This document shows positions 33,116 through 45,373 of a stretch of 64,000 nucleotides of DNA, piece after piece. The stretch covers positions 68,323,807-68,387,806 of the forward strand of contig NC_088204.1 in NCBI RefSeq assembly GCF_037126465.1, in the 5' to 3' direction. The notes below the pieces were generated by a model. That model ran no database searches, was not told the DNA's origin, and was given only the letters and a program-made list of their open reading frames with translations. The position numbers were made by a program, and so were the translations under genes. How positions within the stretch are numbered: the first letter of the stretch is position 1; each line of letters begins with the position of its first letter. The DNA is from Ornithodoros turicata. Taxonomy: Eukaryota > Arthropoda > Arachnida > Ixodida > Argasidae.

Positions 33116-34984
33116 GATGACGCGGTCATTACAACGAGAAGATAATACCTGTGTTTGACCCTACCTTTTGTGACAAAAATGCTGGTCATAGTCGGATAAG
33201 CGGATTGTCATACTAACGAGGTGGATTTACATGGCGGCAGAACGGTTCCTTGTATACGAAAAACACAGTCATAAAGCGAGCATGTCAGATTATCGGGTGT
33301 TATATTAACGATGGTTCACTCTACTTACTAGAGCAGAGGAAGTAGTGGTACCCACATATGTCGTTGATGGTTGCCGCGCAGTGCCGAGATCGAGGCGATA
33401 TTACGACCCTTCCCCAATAAGAGCTGAATACTGCTGCGGTTGTAGAAGGGCCTACACATCTGTGGTCCAAATGAGCATGTCTGCGCATTATCAGCGTTCT
33501 CTTCTCGCTGACCTTCGCGGCGGCTACTGACCGATTCAGCGAGCAGCATCCAGCACCTCAGATTTGGGTGTCCGTAGGACCGATCTTGACGTCATGGCAG
33601 CTGCACGATGACATAAAGCCGGCTGGTTCGGCACGTTCAAGGGTGACATCTGTCCCTTCGCTGTCGTCATCATCAAAAGGGTGTCGCAGCCAAGGTTTGG
33701 GGGGGGGGGGGGGTCAAGGAGCGCCCGGAAGCCTCACGTGCGGCGTGATTACTATACACCGCTCTACTTCAAAGACTTGTACTTCTAACAAGGAAAAACG
33801 CCCCCGAGATATTTTATTCCTGCATAATAGAGGCATTGGTCTACACTTTGATACGCGATCGAGGTTCTAGGCCGCTAGACAGTTTGCTGTTTCGTCGTCT
33901 CTACATGCTTAGGCATTTTTGCGAAAAAAAAAAAAAGGAAAGGAAAAGAACTGAACCTTGGGATATTTTTCAAAAAAAAAAAAATGGCTGTATCTAGGGG
34001 CTTGCATATTTTTGGAGGTAGTGTCGCCATTATGGGGATTGCACAAAGAAAATCATTTCGATATGTGATACGTAACGCAGCATAAAAAAATCATCGATAT
34101 TGCAGGTTTCGCGCAACTTCGGCAGTCGTTCTATTCTGCACATTTAGGCTCAAAAGCGCCAGAAAGCCGCTCACAAACAGCACGCAAGAGACGCGCAAAG
34201 GGAGCGAGGTTTCGCGCTCGGATGGATGGACAATGCGGCTTTTCCCTTTGGAGTTGCGGTAGCTTGTGCCACCTAGTATAGAATTGGCACATTACTGAGA
34301 GTGAAATTACTTCAGATGATCACAACTATTCACACTGCCGGTGTGTGCATTGGAGACAACTACGTTATTCCTATGCGACCTGTCATGATCGTGGTCACAC
34401 CTGGGCAAAGAAGAAGCTCGGTGGGAAAAACGTGCAGAGTGTGCGACGTAAGGTGCGCGGACAGAAGGGCACAGGCGATTGGGTTCTGGAAGAGAACAAG
34501 GACTTCTGTCTGACTGTCAGCATCGTCTTGGAATTCTACCGCCTGGCTCTTGGTTCCAACTTCTATCTGGTCCTGGGTTCCTGGTTCCGGCTGCTGGTCT
34601 GCCCCACAGGTTCTTGCCTCTGGCTCGGAGTATTGCATGGTTTGCGGGTGTTGCGCTGCCCGCCCCGAGAGTTACTTCTGCTGGGTCTGCGTGCGGCGTG
34701 ATTCTCCCAGTACAAGCGACAGGCCCAGGGTCACGACCTATGCTCACAGTAAAGTTCCTGCTTACAACCTTTGTTTGACTCTGTCTCATGCTAGCTTCTA
34801 TCCGGGCTACCTTGAGGGCTCTGGCGTCCACGTCCAGTGTAGGCACCGTGAACTGAACCACTGTCACGTAGATTGACTCACAGCCTGCCGCATCACACCA
34901 CCAATCATTTACTCGGCCCTCTGTATTTGGTACTGTTTCGAAGTTAACATCGCCCACTCTCGTTTCGGAAACCTAGTGCTCCTC
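33116..34984. other. Repeat-rich sequence, no gene
   Basis: Contains a G run at 33698-33713, A runs near 33925 and 33975, and open frames at 34300-34960 that show only biased composition. Nothing recognised. Confidence 0.35.
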
Positions 34985-35221
34985 GCAAGGTCACATCACC
35001 CTGCGTCGGCTGAATACGTTTGCATGACAATACGACATGCTCCGCCGTCTCCTCTTCTTGTCCACATATACCGCATGTTTTATCTGAGACCTCTGTATAT
35101 TTTACGACACGAGTTCTCGTTCGTAACATGGCGCGCAATGGCGCAGAAGAAGCACCACCTAGCGGAGAAGTGGTTTGCTTTGGGTCCGAAATATTTTGCA
35201 TTTGTTTCGTGCACGTGAAGT
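34985..35221 (-). pseudogene. LINE ORF2 C-terminal fragment (zinc-knuckle-like)
   Basis: The - frame contains CGICGQEEETAEHVVLSCKR after LRTRTRVVKYTEV, the C-x2-C...H...C layout that follows the reverse transcriptase in many non-LTR retrotransposons. No polymerase domain is present upstream. A truncated remnant. Confidence 0.55.
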
Positions 35222-35353
35222 GAAACACACACACAAAAAAAAAAGAAGAAGAAGAAGAAAAAAGAAGAACCATAGTCGAAATCCCTGATGGTCGAGCCAC
35301 CGAACTCGGGCGTCTGAGCTGCAATGAGCCTGCTGGAGTGGGCGGCCTACCAA

Positions 35354-36112
35354 ACGGTCGTCGGGGCAGCTGCTGTTTCCTGGTAGATTTCTTCCTAAAA
35401 TCTCCAATATCCTATTAAGGGCAACCTCCATGGAGCGAATGTACGGCGAAAAAGTTGCGAACTTCGCTCAGCGTCGGACGCCCTGCGCGAGGCGTCAAAA
35501 ATGTGAGCGTCCGCCGCCGATCTGCACATGCCAGGTATTTTCGCCCAGCGTCCGCGATTCCGGAAGCGTCAACTGCAGATGAACCAATCAAAGTGCTCTT
35601 CCGCTACGAATCTACGGCAGATCGCCTGCACGTGGTCGTCTGCTCTCGTGAATCATCGTCGTCGTCCTCTTCTTCCAACTGGATGCTGTCGTCTGCTCGC
35701 TGTTTCGCCAACTGTATCGTTAGAACGTGAAGCATTCTCTGCCAAGAAACATGTTTTCTTTTCGCAGTAGTGAATATGCTTTTCGGTACGTTACTGGGCG
35801 CATCTTTTCAGACAGATGTTGGATTTAGTTGCAAAATTTGTGACATTAAATGCACTTTTTCGAGCAATTGATTTCACTAAGCTTTCACCTTATACCCTGG
35901 CAACAGTGACATCACAGCATGACTTCTCGACGCCGTCCGCTGGTTTTTCGCTCCATGGAGCTGGTGCCGGCGAACAACTGGCGGCGGAACGCGCGTGGCA
36001 GTCTGCCGCGCGAACTTCGTTGCAAAAATTCGCTCCATGGAGGTTGCCCTTTAAACGGTCGTCGGGGCAGTATCGATTGCGGTGCTGTTCCGCGGAAGAT
36101 ATTTTCCTAAAA
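35354..36112. repeat. Direct repeats outside a TTAA MITE
   Basis: ACGGTCGTCGGGGCAG followed by TTTCTTCCTAAAATC-type sequence occurs at 35354-35407 and again at 36055-36114, one on each side of the MITE at 35419-36050. Confidence 0.6.
35419..36050. mobile_element. 632-bp TTAA-flanked MITE
   Basis: Inverted ends GGGCAACCTCCATGGAGCGA (start) and its reverse complement ending at 36049, about 22 bp. TTAA is at 35415-35418 and 36051-36054. Non-coding; the ORFs at 35455-36142 lie in its GC-rich body. Confidence 0.75.
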
Positions 36113-36229
36113 TCGCTGTTTTTTTGTTTTGTTTTTTATTAAACCAACTAACCATAACCATGTAAGGTGACATAATCTTGCTTTGACACTACGCACGGAT
36201 GTAAGACACAAGGGAAATCTAAAAGATGG

Positions 36230-36268
36230 GGATTACAATAATAAAATAAATATTATTATTATTATTAA
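36230..36268. repeat. (ATT)n microsatellite
   Basis: AATAATAAAATAAATATTATTATTATTATTA-type run, read directly at about 36236-36268. Confidence 0.85.
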
Positions 36269-37430
36269 AGGCAGTAGTTTGCCAACTAGTTGTCAGATGC
36301 TGAACTAACGATTCACAAAAAACAATGACATGGACGTGCCTTTTTGACCACTTGAACATGACACATCTCGTCATGGACGTCCTTAAGTTGGTCGTTTTGC
36401 TCCTCCTAGCGGCGCTCTAGTAACTAGTAATCGGCGCTCTAGTAATCGCACTAGTAACTGGAATGGTATTCCAGTTGATAATGGCTGGGAACATATGGGG
36501 AATATCCCTCTGCTTCCTGGCCCTCATCTTGTACGCCATTCATCTATGGTGAGGGGCGCAAGCAGGAAGCAGATCTTCCATCTTCCATCTGACTTCCACC
36601 TTTCATCGTTAGGAAGCAGATGTTCCGCATATCTTGGAACTGGAATATTCCGAGTCCATAGGTTCCAGCTAACCGAGGGTTAAAGTGCCACTCCTGACTC
36701 AGAAAACAGCATTTATTCCATGAAAAGAAGGTGCCTGAAGGATTCTATACGCGAAATTTCAATCCTGCTTACGAACGCAGCGCACTTTGTCAATTTTTGA
36801 AGTTCTGCTGAGCCTTCACAAGTTTCGATGACGGGACGAGCGAATGACGTAATCACAAGCACACAAATTGCAATGATGTCATGTTCTGGAGAGGGCACTC
36901 GTCTCCTAGCAGCGACGCCGGCGTCCGGGGAGGGTCATGTGGTGGAGAAATCATGTGAGACTGATGGAAATGGGAGTGATGTCTTCTCCCTCCTTTGTGT
37001 TTTCTCCAAGGTCGGAGCGGTCGGATGATATGTCACGTGGGGCGCCGCTAACGGAGTGCAAAAAGTGAGCCCCCCAGAAGACGCGAAGGGCAACAACGTT
37101 TCCAGATGAGAGCCGGGCGCTCCGTCGGATCCTAACATGACGTCAGAGTTCTCAAAAATAAAAAATTAATTTTCTCTCGCTTTCGCGCCACGTAGAGCCA
37201 AAATATTTCGCAGCAATGTAAAATGAGACAAGAAGATTTCATTAACATAAGTTTGGTAGGATTCTGAAGACATGAGATTTAGTCTGTAGTGGCCCTTTAA
37301 AACTGGGTGGGGCCTGCTTTAGACCATCACAGCCAGGCGGGTGGTTTGGAGGGCCCACAACCCGCGGAAGATGCCTATGGTAGATGGAGTTTATCACGAT
37401 CACCGATTCAAGTAAGCCTTGAGCTGGATG
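36269..37430. other. No gene recognised
   Basis: Includes a short duplicated GGCGCTCTAGTAA motif (36410-36450). Otherwise featureless. Confidence 0.35.
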
Positions 37431-37439
37431 CAGTGTCAC

Positions 37440-37850
37440 CAAGTTTGTACTCAAGTTTGTTTCAAGTTTCAACATCTGGCTTCAGGCTAAGTAAAGGTTG
37501 CTTCATGTTTGTACACCCGTCAGCTAACTCCACTTGGTTTGAAGTAAAGGCGGTTCCAAGTTTTTACTCAACTGGGCTTCAAGTTTCAACATCTGGCTTC
37601 AGGCTACTCCAGGCGCTTTAAAATTTGAACGTGGTGCGTAACATCATGAAGCTTGGACTGACTTCTGTTATACCATGACGACTTCAAGGCACCCGTCAAC
37701 TAATTCAAGTTGGCCTTCAGGAATCAACTTCTGTCTTCAGGCTACTCCAGACGCTTTAAAATTTGAACGTGCGTGACAGCGTCAAGTTTGGACTGACTTC
37801 GGTTATACCATGACGACTTCAAGACACCCGTCCAACATCAAGTTTCGAAC
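37440..37850. repeat. 137-bp tandem duplication with TTTCAACATCTGGCTTCAGG motif
   Basis: AGGCTACTCCAGGCGCTTTA starts a roughly 100-bp block near 37601 that recurs near 37738. A related motif, CAAGTTTCAACATCTGGCTT, appears at 37465 and 37579. Degenerate tandem repeat. Confidence 0.7.
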
Positions 37851-40489
37851 GATCCTGCGCTTTTGGAAAAATGTCATCAGCCTAAACGAAAATTAAACTA
37901 AGGGGTGTAGGCACTTGTCACCAAATGTGTACTCATCATGTTGAATAGAGCTTTTTACAAAAGCATGCCCCCTGCAGCACGCAAAGGCTCATGGAACTTA
38001 TCGCGCCTCTGAGCATTACGAGACGAACAGAGGCGGAGGTAGAAGAAGAACAACAACATTCCCGGCGTGCTCTGCAGCAGCGTCAGCCGGGGTAAACCAT
38101 AACCGAAGCAGACGACGGAGCAGTGTCGCTCAAAGTTGCCATGCTTCTTTGCGCCGCGCGCTTGGTGGCGTGCGCATCTTTGTAAAATCGTCTACTGTGC
38201 GTGGCTGTGATAACATTATCAACTCATAAGGTCACCAGCTTCGTCCCAAACTAAAAGGAAACAACTAACATGCTTACTATCCTCAGAGTGCGGAAGATTG
38301 CTGCGTAAAACATTGCCTGTACATTTGGTTGACCGCGTTGTAACAGAATATTTCGCACAGCAAAAGACCGCGATTTCAAAGCGCACGCCAAGCGAAACCG
38401 AAATATGAATGATGTGTCACGAAATCTGAACTTTGTCATAGGGAAAGCACGTGCGAAGTATTTGTTAAATTGCCATTCTTCTTTGGGAGGGCAGCTGTTC
38501 CCTTGCAAACTCATCTTGGTTGTCGTTTAAGCTAGAGTTCATAAAGTTTTGCTTTGCTCCAATTAAGCGGAATTTCGGACCGGAAGTTCGAAGACCCAGC
38601 ATGCGTAGTGCTACTTCTCAACTCGAAACCCACCCATTATATTTGTCAACTGAAAACCAAAAATATCATAGTACTAAAAGTATCCAAGTATGTTCCTCAG
38701 ATAGACTCTCGTAGCTGCAAGAACTTTTGCGATCGTCACGCTGCGGTCGTCACGTGGCTGAAGTATGTAAGGGAAAAAATTAGCCGAAGCTCTTTGGCTG
38801 CACGTATAGCATATGCTGTCCTCCTTTTTCATACTATCAATGATGAATAGGAAAGAATACGGCTACACTAGCAAGGAATACACTAGCACAAAATAGACTA
38901 GCACGGCTGGTTACCTGCGCAGTGAATGGAAATTGGCATCTGACACAGTTCACATTCATGCGAAAGCACTAACTAGCTCGACTTCACAACTAGTATTTGC
39001 AAAAAAAGAAGAAAAAAAAACGCTTACCCTGGGTGGGCGGTTTACCAATTCTGTCATCACCAAACACGGTGACACGGGGCGCTATGCAAACTAACATTGC
39101 AACGTAGAAGAAGAAAACACACACACACAAAGGAATAAAGGTGGACTAAGGAAGGACGCAACAGTCTTCCTTAGTACCGTTTTTTGCACCTGCACATACG
39201 TTGCTCGTTTTCCCTCTTCAAATGTACCAACTTGCCTAGATTACTGCCCTATAAGTCAGTTGCAATAAACTTCACAAGTACTTTAAAGTACATTTCCCAG
39301 CATTTCGTATTTTACTTTAAGTACATTTAAAAGCTGGTGCTGTCCTTCAAGTACCATTGATGCCAGGTACTTTACTTTAAGTACTATTTTGGATACTTTG
39401 CCAATCATTGGCTCCGCCAAGTCGATGAAAAAAACCACGACCAGTAGCTCTGGCGGACACACGCACGGAGGACACCCATCTCTCCCTCCCTTTCCGGATG
39501 CTTCGCTGCCTTCTTTCTGGCTGCCATAAACTGTGGTCGGGCTTGGCCAAGCGGAAGTACAGTTTGTCCTCAAAGGCATATACCAACTAGCTCACAATAT
39601 CTGAATTTGAATTTATTCAGCAGATTGGGGGTGAGACTTCTTCCCTCGTGTCTGCAAGTATGAGAACACACTGAAGGGAATACATCCGAGTCAAAGCATG
39701 TGATGCGCGCGCTTGGTTGTATGTAAAAAGAAAAACGAAAAAAGGAAATAAAAAGTACAAATATAAATATGAATGTAAAAATGAAGAAGTAAACTAACAG
39801 AACAGGTACGGGCGAAGCAGAGTTTGATTTGGTGGACGGATGCCCCCTGTGGATGTCCCTCCTACGGGAAGGGGGAACATGGTCACTTACCGACATGTGT
39901 GTAGTGCTGAAATAAGAACCCCCCTCCTCCCCGCGCTGGTTGATGCACGGGGAAAAAGGGAGGGGATGTCGCCAAATATTCTTGGGCTTTCGTGGTGTAG
40001 GGGCGTAAACGTGAAACTTGCCACGCGATGGACGTTTCTCCTTTCAAACTTCCATTTCGAGCTTTTATTTCCTGGTTGTACGCACATTCCTTGGTTTCAT
40101 TATGTATCTAAAAGAAACACCCTCGTACCAAGGCTAGCAAATAGTCAGCCCATTGCCATTTTATCCCCATCGTGTAAGCTCTTCGTGCTAAGTGTCTGCG
40201 TCAGTGGGACAGACTAATTCTCAAGGTAAGCGTGTATGGCCGCGTGCTTATTGAGGACTGGCGCTGGACAACGGCAGACTGGCCTTGGCGGATTTAGGGA
40301 AGACCCAGACAAGGCCAGACAGTGTGCATAGTATCCTCTGTCTAAACGGGGAGAACGGGTGGGTGATGATGCCAATAAAAGGGAACGCGAGAACAATGAG
40401 GGGGCTTCTTCCTGACTACCGGTCTCCGTTGCGGACGCTCTACTCTGAGGTCGGTCGACTCGACCCTGTCATCTATGTCTGTTTCAATA
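37851..40489. other. No gene recognised
   Basis: AT-rich, with ACTTTAAGTAC repeats near 39280-39400. The open frames have no family signature. Confidence 0.35.
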
Positions 40490-40790
40490 AACCTCTACCC
40501 GAGAAACGTCATCATTACGTTGGTAGACACACTGAAACCGAAACAGATCGTAAGGGGAGGGCTGGTTTCCTTGAATGGACACTTGTTCGCTGCCTCCTAT
40601 TGAAAGAAAAGTAGGAACGAAGGTCGTGTCCCTTTCAGGGATTATCGTACTCGCCTCAAGACCGTGATTTTCGGGCGCGACCTTGTTCGCCCTTAGCTAA
40701 GAGCATAGTTGGACTCACCAAACTTGTGGCGCTGTCGACCACTATGACGTCATATGTTTACAAACAGGGAGAGGTCCATAAAATGTTGTT
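40490..40790 (+). repeat. Dispersed repeat shared with 55.07-55.62 kb
   Basis: CTCTACCCGAGAAACGTCAT, GCTGCCTCCTATTGAAAGAA and CACTATGACGTCATATG occur in order. The reverse complement of the same order is found at 55075-55615. Length and ends are not resolved; no coding. Confidence 0.7.
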
Positions 40791-41506
40791 TGTAAATAAA
40801 CCTGTTATCGAGAATGGAAGCAGTTGTCTACGGACGTCATCAGCAAGTATCAACTAGTGATCGGTGAGCAACGAAAAAGGAGGAAGAAGTACCAAGGACG
40901 AAGGTTTACTAGGGGGTCTGAGTAAGTTATTGCATAGAAGCAGCATGACTTCGCATCTTTGTGATCCTTATCTCCATAGGTGATCCCAATGTTATTCTAC
41001 TCACACCAGTCTGTGACGAACGTAATTCCATCGTAGTATAGAAATCACCCAACACTGTGTTACCGTTCTTCGTTGTGTCACTAAGGGAGAAGTTCTGAAA
41101 GTGCAAGGGGAGTGTTACGCTGAAGAATATGCCTGTGGTCGTGCGTGGACAACAGCGCGGACGACGACGAGGACGCGCCACTCTGCACGCGCCATCTACG
41201 CGTACTGTTGAGTTAGGCCACGGGCTGTGAAACCTCCGGTAACATCCTGGCATACAAGTCATTGTATCACCCCCAAGCAGGACACGCCAAGATGGACATG
41301 GTTTTCTCTTCAAACCCTCCCTACCACTTCCTGGATATTCTTGTATCTGCACAACTGTTGTGCGACCGCGCACAATATACCACACAACCAAAGAAGACGA
41401 CGTGTGAGCGGAGTAACCACCAGCAATGGGGTTACGCGGACAGGAGCTGTGGGACCTGTTCTTCAGGTATTAAAGCACGCGAGAGGTGTACCATCCATAA
41501 GGGTGA

Positions 41507-42262
41507 ATGAAAATGCCCAAACTGTTTTCTAAGAAGCAGATGATGTGGCTGTCAGCTATCTGGATATTTTTTAAGCTACCACTGATTATTGCATCCTGCA
41601 TCTTGGCTTACAGCAAGGACATCAGGTTCATAATCGTTGGCGTACTAGGCCCCTTGGTAGGCACCTTCTCCGCTTTCATATTCGTACCAGGAGCGAAAAG
41701 TGGACCACGCAGTCGTCGTTCAGCACACATACCTTCACAAGATGTTCCTAGTGACACTCAGCTCCAGGAAGATATACCAGAAGTCGTGGTCTTGCCTGAT
41801 TCACCAAGGAACACACTCCGTCAAGACAGCGCGTGGGCTTACTCAGCTGATGCAAACACCGACGCTCCTTCGGCATCTGCAACGTTGCCAAAAGAGCTGA
41901 AGCTACAGGGCTCCACTTCATCCACGGGGGGAGTGGGAGGTGTTTCCCGCTCAGTATTTGACATCTACTATACCCCACCCTTGGCTCCATTCCAGTACAT
42001 CGACGTGCCTCCACCACGTGTGGTTCTTCCCATCCAGGAACATACTCGACCGTATTGGGAGCCCCTGAGCATCGAGATTCCGCTCCAGTCCTGGGACATG
42101 TGGATCGACTCTCGGTACCTCCCACTTAGTCCTTACAGTTGCGGCACTCCCGAGTGGGCACGTGACGGCCATTACGAACCGGGTTCTCCCAATGATGACT
42201 ACATCGATGGGGACGCTCTCATCATTCCGCTGCTAATGGTGGCACCCACAGAAAGCGTTTAA
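41507..42262 (+). CDS. Hypothetical 251-residue protein with two N-terminal membrane segments
   Basis: An uninterrupted frame from ATG (41507; a second ATG follows at codon 3) to the stop at 42262. Residues 13-33 (MWLSAIWIFFKLPLIIASCI) and 41-61 (FIIVGVLGPLVGTFSAFIFV) are hydrophobic and separated by a short charged loop, so a hairpin membrane anchor is likely. The remaining 185 residues are soluble-looking, Pro/Ser/Asp-rich and uncharged-aromatic near the end (IDVPPPRVVLPIQ, WDMWIDSRYLPLSPY). An AATAAA at 42789-42794 fits a 530-base 3' UTR. No family recognised. It could be a single-exon gene, the last exon of a longer gene whose acceptor I cannot fix, or a transposon ORF. It stands alone in a repeat-rich gap. 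Confidence 0.5.
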   Translation: MKMPKLFSKKQMMWLSAIWIFFKLPLIIASCILAYSKDIRFIIVGVLGPLVGTFSAFIFVPGAKSGPRSRRSAHIPSQDVPSDTQLQEDIPEVVVLPDSPRNTLRQDSAWAYSADANTDAPSASATLPKELKLQGSTSSTGGVGGVSRSVFDIYYTPPLAPFQYIDVPPPRVVLPIQEHTRPYWEPLSIEIPLQSWDMWIDSRYLPLSPYSCGTPEWARDGHYEPGSPNDDYIDGDALIIPLLMVAPTESV

Positions 42263-42403
42263 CGATACAATGATAGTGCTCCGAATGCCAAAACAAAACT
42301 GCGTACTCTTTGTCACAATTTCGCTGTGGACACTTATTTTACCGTGGGCACTGTCTAACATCATTTGCATCTGCCACACAACGCTCTTCTCCAATTGTAA
42401 AGC

Positions 42404-42622
42404 ATGTTCATGTATTCTGACGCTTTTACGGACATGCGGAAGTTCAGTATTCCCAGTGTCGACAAAGTGCAAGCGCAAGCCCCTTCTAGTAGGACATTGT
42501 ACGATGTCCATGGAGCTACATCTCCCACGCCATCTCGCCCTGCATGTGTCAGCAATGGCAATGCTTCGATTTACGAGTATTTTGCCAGTGTACGCCTTTC
42601 ATATGGTGTCCCTTCTAGTTAA
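42404..42622 (+). other. Small open frame downstream of the 251-residue ORF
   Basis: 72 codons (MFMYSDAFTDMRKF...RLSYGVPSS) between the 251-codon ORF and the polyadenylation signal. It may be UTR, a small protein or an alternative exon. Composition is protein-like but nothing is recognised. Confidence 0.2.
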
Positions 42623-42788
42623 CTCCAAGGAAAGGGATTGACGTCTTCGAGTTTCCAGAAGTCCACCACCATTCCGCGATATCTCCCCTGTGTATTTTAT
42701 GGCATGCACAAGGGTACAAGAGCGCGGTTGGATTTCCTTGTGTGATCGTAGGGGGATACCATTTGGAAGAAGCAACGAAAAGACAAGA

Positions 42789-42794
42789 AATAAA
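42789..42794 (+). terminator. Polyadenylation signal AATAAA
   Basis: AATAAA, 527 bases after the stop of the 251-codon ORF and before a new repeat begins near 42840. Confidence 0.5.
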
Positions 42795-42839
42795 GTCCTA
42801 CGTAGAGCCCTTGGAGCTCAGGTGGATTAATCTACAGCA

Positions 42840-43690
42840 GGGGTGCCAAGGTGGTGGCCCGACTGGGGTTGCAGTACGGCCCGCACAGCCCCCCAGCAAA
42901 AAATAAAAATTCGACTCCAGCTTCATGAATGGTCAATGGCTGAGGCGTCGGAAGGTGGGGGCAGGAATGGCAGCAGCCCCCCTTTGTTTTCACAGGGGGC
43001 TCTGCCGCCCCTCAGCTTTCGCTCTGAGGGTCCCGCCACCCAATCTTTCATCCGTAGGTCTCATCTGACAGATTCCCTTTCAGCTTTATCACCGCAGAGT
43101 GAAAATGAACACTGGTTAAAAAAGTAGAAGACAAGTAAAAAGAAGTTGAAATTCGCCCCCAAATAGGTACTATCCACAATTATCCTACGTGATACTGTAT
43201 ATGCATAACTCCTACGCGAAGAGCAGTGACATGCCATTCAGTAGCCTTGCTTAGCTGTACAAGAAAAGCCTTGTTTTTGATCTACTCAGGGGAGCATTTG
43301 GAAGCTCTAATCGTGTAGAGGAGTTCGTTGGTACGTTTGATGTCTCATTAGGCATATCTTGCTGCTTTTGCCTGAGCCGTGGCTAGAACAGTCGACAGAA
43401 CCTGTATAGTGCAGCAATAACGACCAGTTGCAATGAAACAGTTGTACTTTTGACGAGAACAAAAATAAAAAATAAAGAAACACGCCACCGCTCGCTTATA
43501 CTTTTATAAATTTGTCTTACCACACTAAGTGAAACCATCAACAAGTATTTCAGTTTCTGCTGCTCTAATGCCAATTTCGTTTTAGCCATCAAAGAGATAT
43601 CGTCGTACTACCACCTGCCAGTGTTGCTTCACTTGAGCTTGCCTTTCCACTCGTGATTCGTGATACTCGGTGGTAATGGTAGAAATGGCT
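42840..43690. other. Repeat-like GC-rich block and AT-rich spacer
   Basis: CAGGGGTGCCAAGGTGGTGG at 42839 looks like a hAT-type terminus, but no matching right end was found. The rest is not recognised. Confidence 0.35.
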
Positions 43691-43734
43691 CGTTGTTGTC
43701 AGCCTGACAGAGGTGGGCGACGTCACGACTGACG

Positions 43735-43905
43735 CCCAGGGGGAATGTGCGTTCTGCCCAGACTTCTAAGGGAACTGTGCTGACATATGTCCGAAAGCGT
43801 CTGAGGAAAACCCAGGAAAAACCGGAGACAGCACAGCCGGCACTGGGATTCGAACCCGGGTACCTCCCAGTCTCGAGTGATTGTTTACTCAGCAACGTAC
43901 GTAGA
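43735..43905 (-). mobile_element. tRNA-derived SINE, second family, copy 2
   Basis: The - strand carries GGGTTCGAATCCCAGTGCC (B box) and the family body (CACAGCCGG complement, TTTTCCTGGGTTTTCCTCAG, CAGACGC). Same family as 28.7 kb and 46.9 kb. The tRNA-like 5' end appears degraded. Confidence 0.7.
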
Positions 43906-44169
43906 TTTCCGGCATCCAATGGCGGGTCCTCACTACGGGGAATGGTAAAGGAAATTCTGGTTCTTCCAGGATAAGATGCCGATATGTTGTTATCTTTAAT
44001 ACTTCCACTGGCTGCACCTAGAGTCACTGTACCGGGGGAAGAGTACCGCAACCACTCCGCGTCGTCTGCTCCGGCAGCCATATTTCTTCCAAGCCGCCGC
44101 GGATCGCGTGTTAGGATAGCTGTAGTCAGTGTTACATCGCGTTGATTTCGCGGCTGTTCACGAAACATT

Positions 44170-44870
44170 TAGTGACTTCCTGTGGTGGGACTCGGCTAAT
44201 ACTTAACGAAACAGTGCACAAGCGTCACTACAGTATAATTTGTTGTATTCTGTAGCTAACAGACGAATTATGTTGGCGCGTGTTCGCCTCTAAAAGGCAT
44301 CTATAGATCAGTTTTTTTTCCTTCTTTTAGTTCACTTGTTTTGTGGACATAAAAGTATAGTGCTCGTGTGTGCAGCTTCAGGTTGGCATAAATAACCTCC
44401 ACCAGTTTTATTCTCATCTCTTCGCAATTAAATTTCTATTTCAGACGTTCAATGGCTATGTGCATGCCAACGTTTTTTCACGCGCATGTAAGGTGCTGTG
44501 GATTGTTCTTCCAATCCCCCGCTCCAACGCAAGCAGTTGATCTTCCATGAGGAGTAGACCGTGAGCTTCAAGTCACTACATTCCGTCTCAGCCTTTGCTC
44601 GTTTCTTTCAAGGCTGCGACCTCGTCGAGGGGACCATCACATGACTTGTCTGCAGGTTTTTCCTGTGCATATTCCTCGATGCTCTGGTCACAGAAATTTG
44701 TGACGGTGTTGTCTTCCCCTGCAAAGTTGATTCACTCACAATTACAGCTCAATATTTAGGAATAGTTTTCGTAACTTTCAATATTTCGGAATAGTTTTCA
44801 CAAGTTTCAATAGTTCTCATAGTGCATATCTACATATATTTCGACGCATTACCATCCTCCACTGCCCTTG
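44170..44870. other. No gene recognised
   Basis: AT-rich spacer ending in repeats of ATAGTTTTC(G/A)(T/C)AA near 44760-44800. Confidence 0.35.
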
Positions 44871-44876
44871 ATCTTA

Positions 44877-45373
44877 CACTAGGTTGTCATCAACTTCAGT
44901 GTGCAAGTCATTTGGTGACTCCCCGGAGAACTCTGCGTGCGAAGAACGGGGGATAGGAGCCTTCCTCAGCCTCGTAGGTGTCCGGTATGCAAAACTGCTT
45001 GGGACTGCCGTCCACTTCAACTTCTTTCGAATCTCCTTGTCCTCGAAGTCGTCGCGTGTGAAGTGGTCCTGATAGTGGCGTTTTGCTAGCACCGCAGGAC
45101 AGGGAACGCAATGGGAAAATCCAACAAGCACTACTTTGATACGCCCCGCTGTTCTTCGCACAGTTGAACTGTTATTCAATACTGTGTGCAAAGATCTGCA
45201 ATGAAAAATAAACACGCCACGAAATTTACCTCGCTCAAGCGTGTGTTATTCGTAGGCGCGAAGTTCTTCCGGCAGGTTCTGTGCCGATCTACGCGTCTCG
45301 TCACTTTTGCCCGTCGGTATGCAGAAAAATGCTTTCCCTGACTCTGTCCCGTTGCAGCACAACATCCAGACAT
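44877..45373 (-). pseudogene. THAP-domain gene remnant (two exon-like pieces)
   Basis: 45373-45230 reads MSGCCAATGQSQGKHF...NFAPTNNTRLSE and ends at a GAG|GTAAAT donor. 45085-44877 reads YQDHFTRDDFEDKEIRKKLK and then WTAVPSSF. Together they follow the THAP zinc-finger order: a CC start, N.PT..(S/T)RL, C..HF...DF and the closing AVP..F. THAP domains bind DNA in transposases and regulators. The third metal-binding position, normally Cys before xxHF, is Tyr here, and the two pieces do not join cleanly in phase. A decayed THAP transposon gene or host THAP pseudogene is likely. Confidence 0.5.

Noticed and set aside
42839..42860. Left end of a hAT element
   Set aside because: No matching right end or 8-bp duplication could be found, so only noted.
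43629..44168. A 179-codon ORF on the - strand
   Set aside because: About a third of it is SINE sequence and no domain is recognisable.
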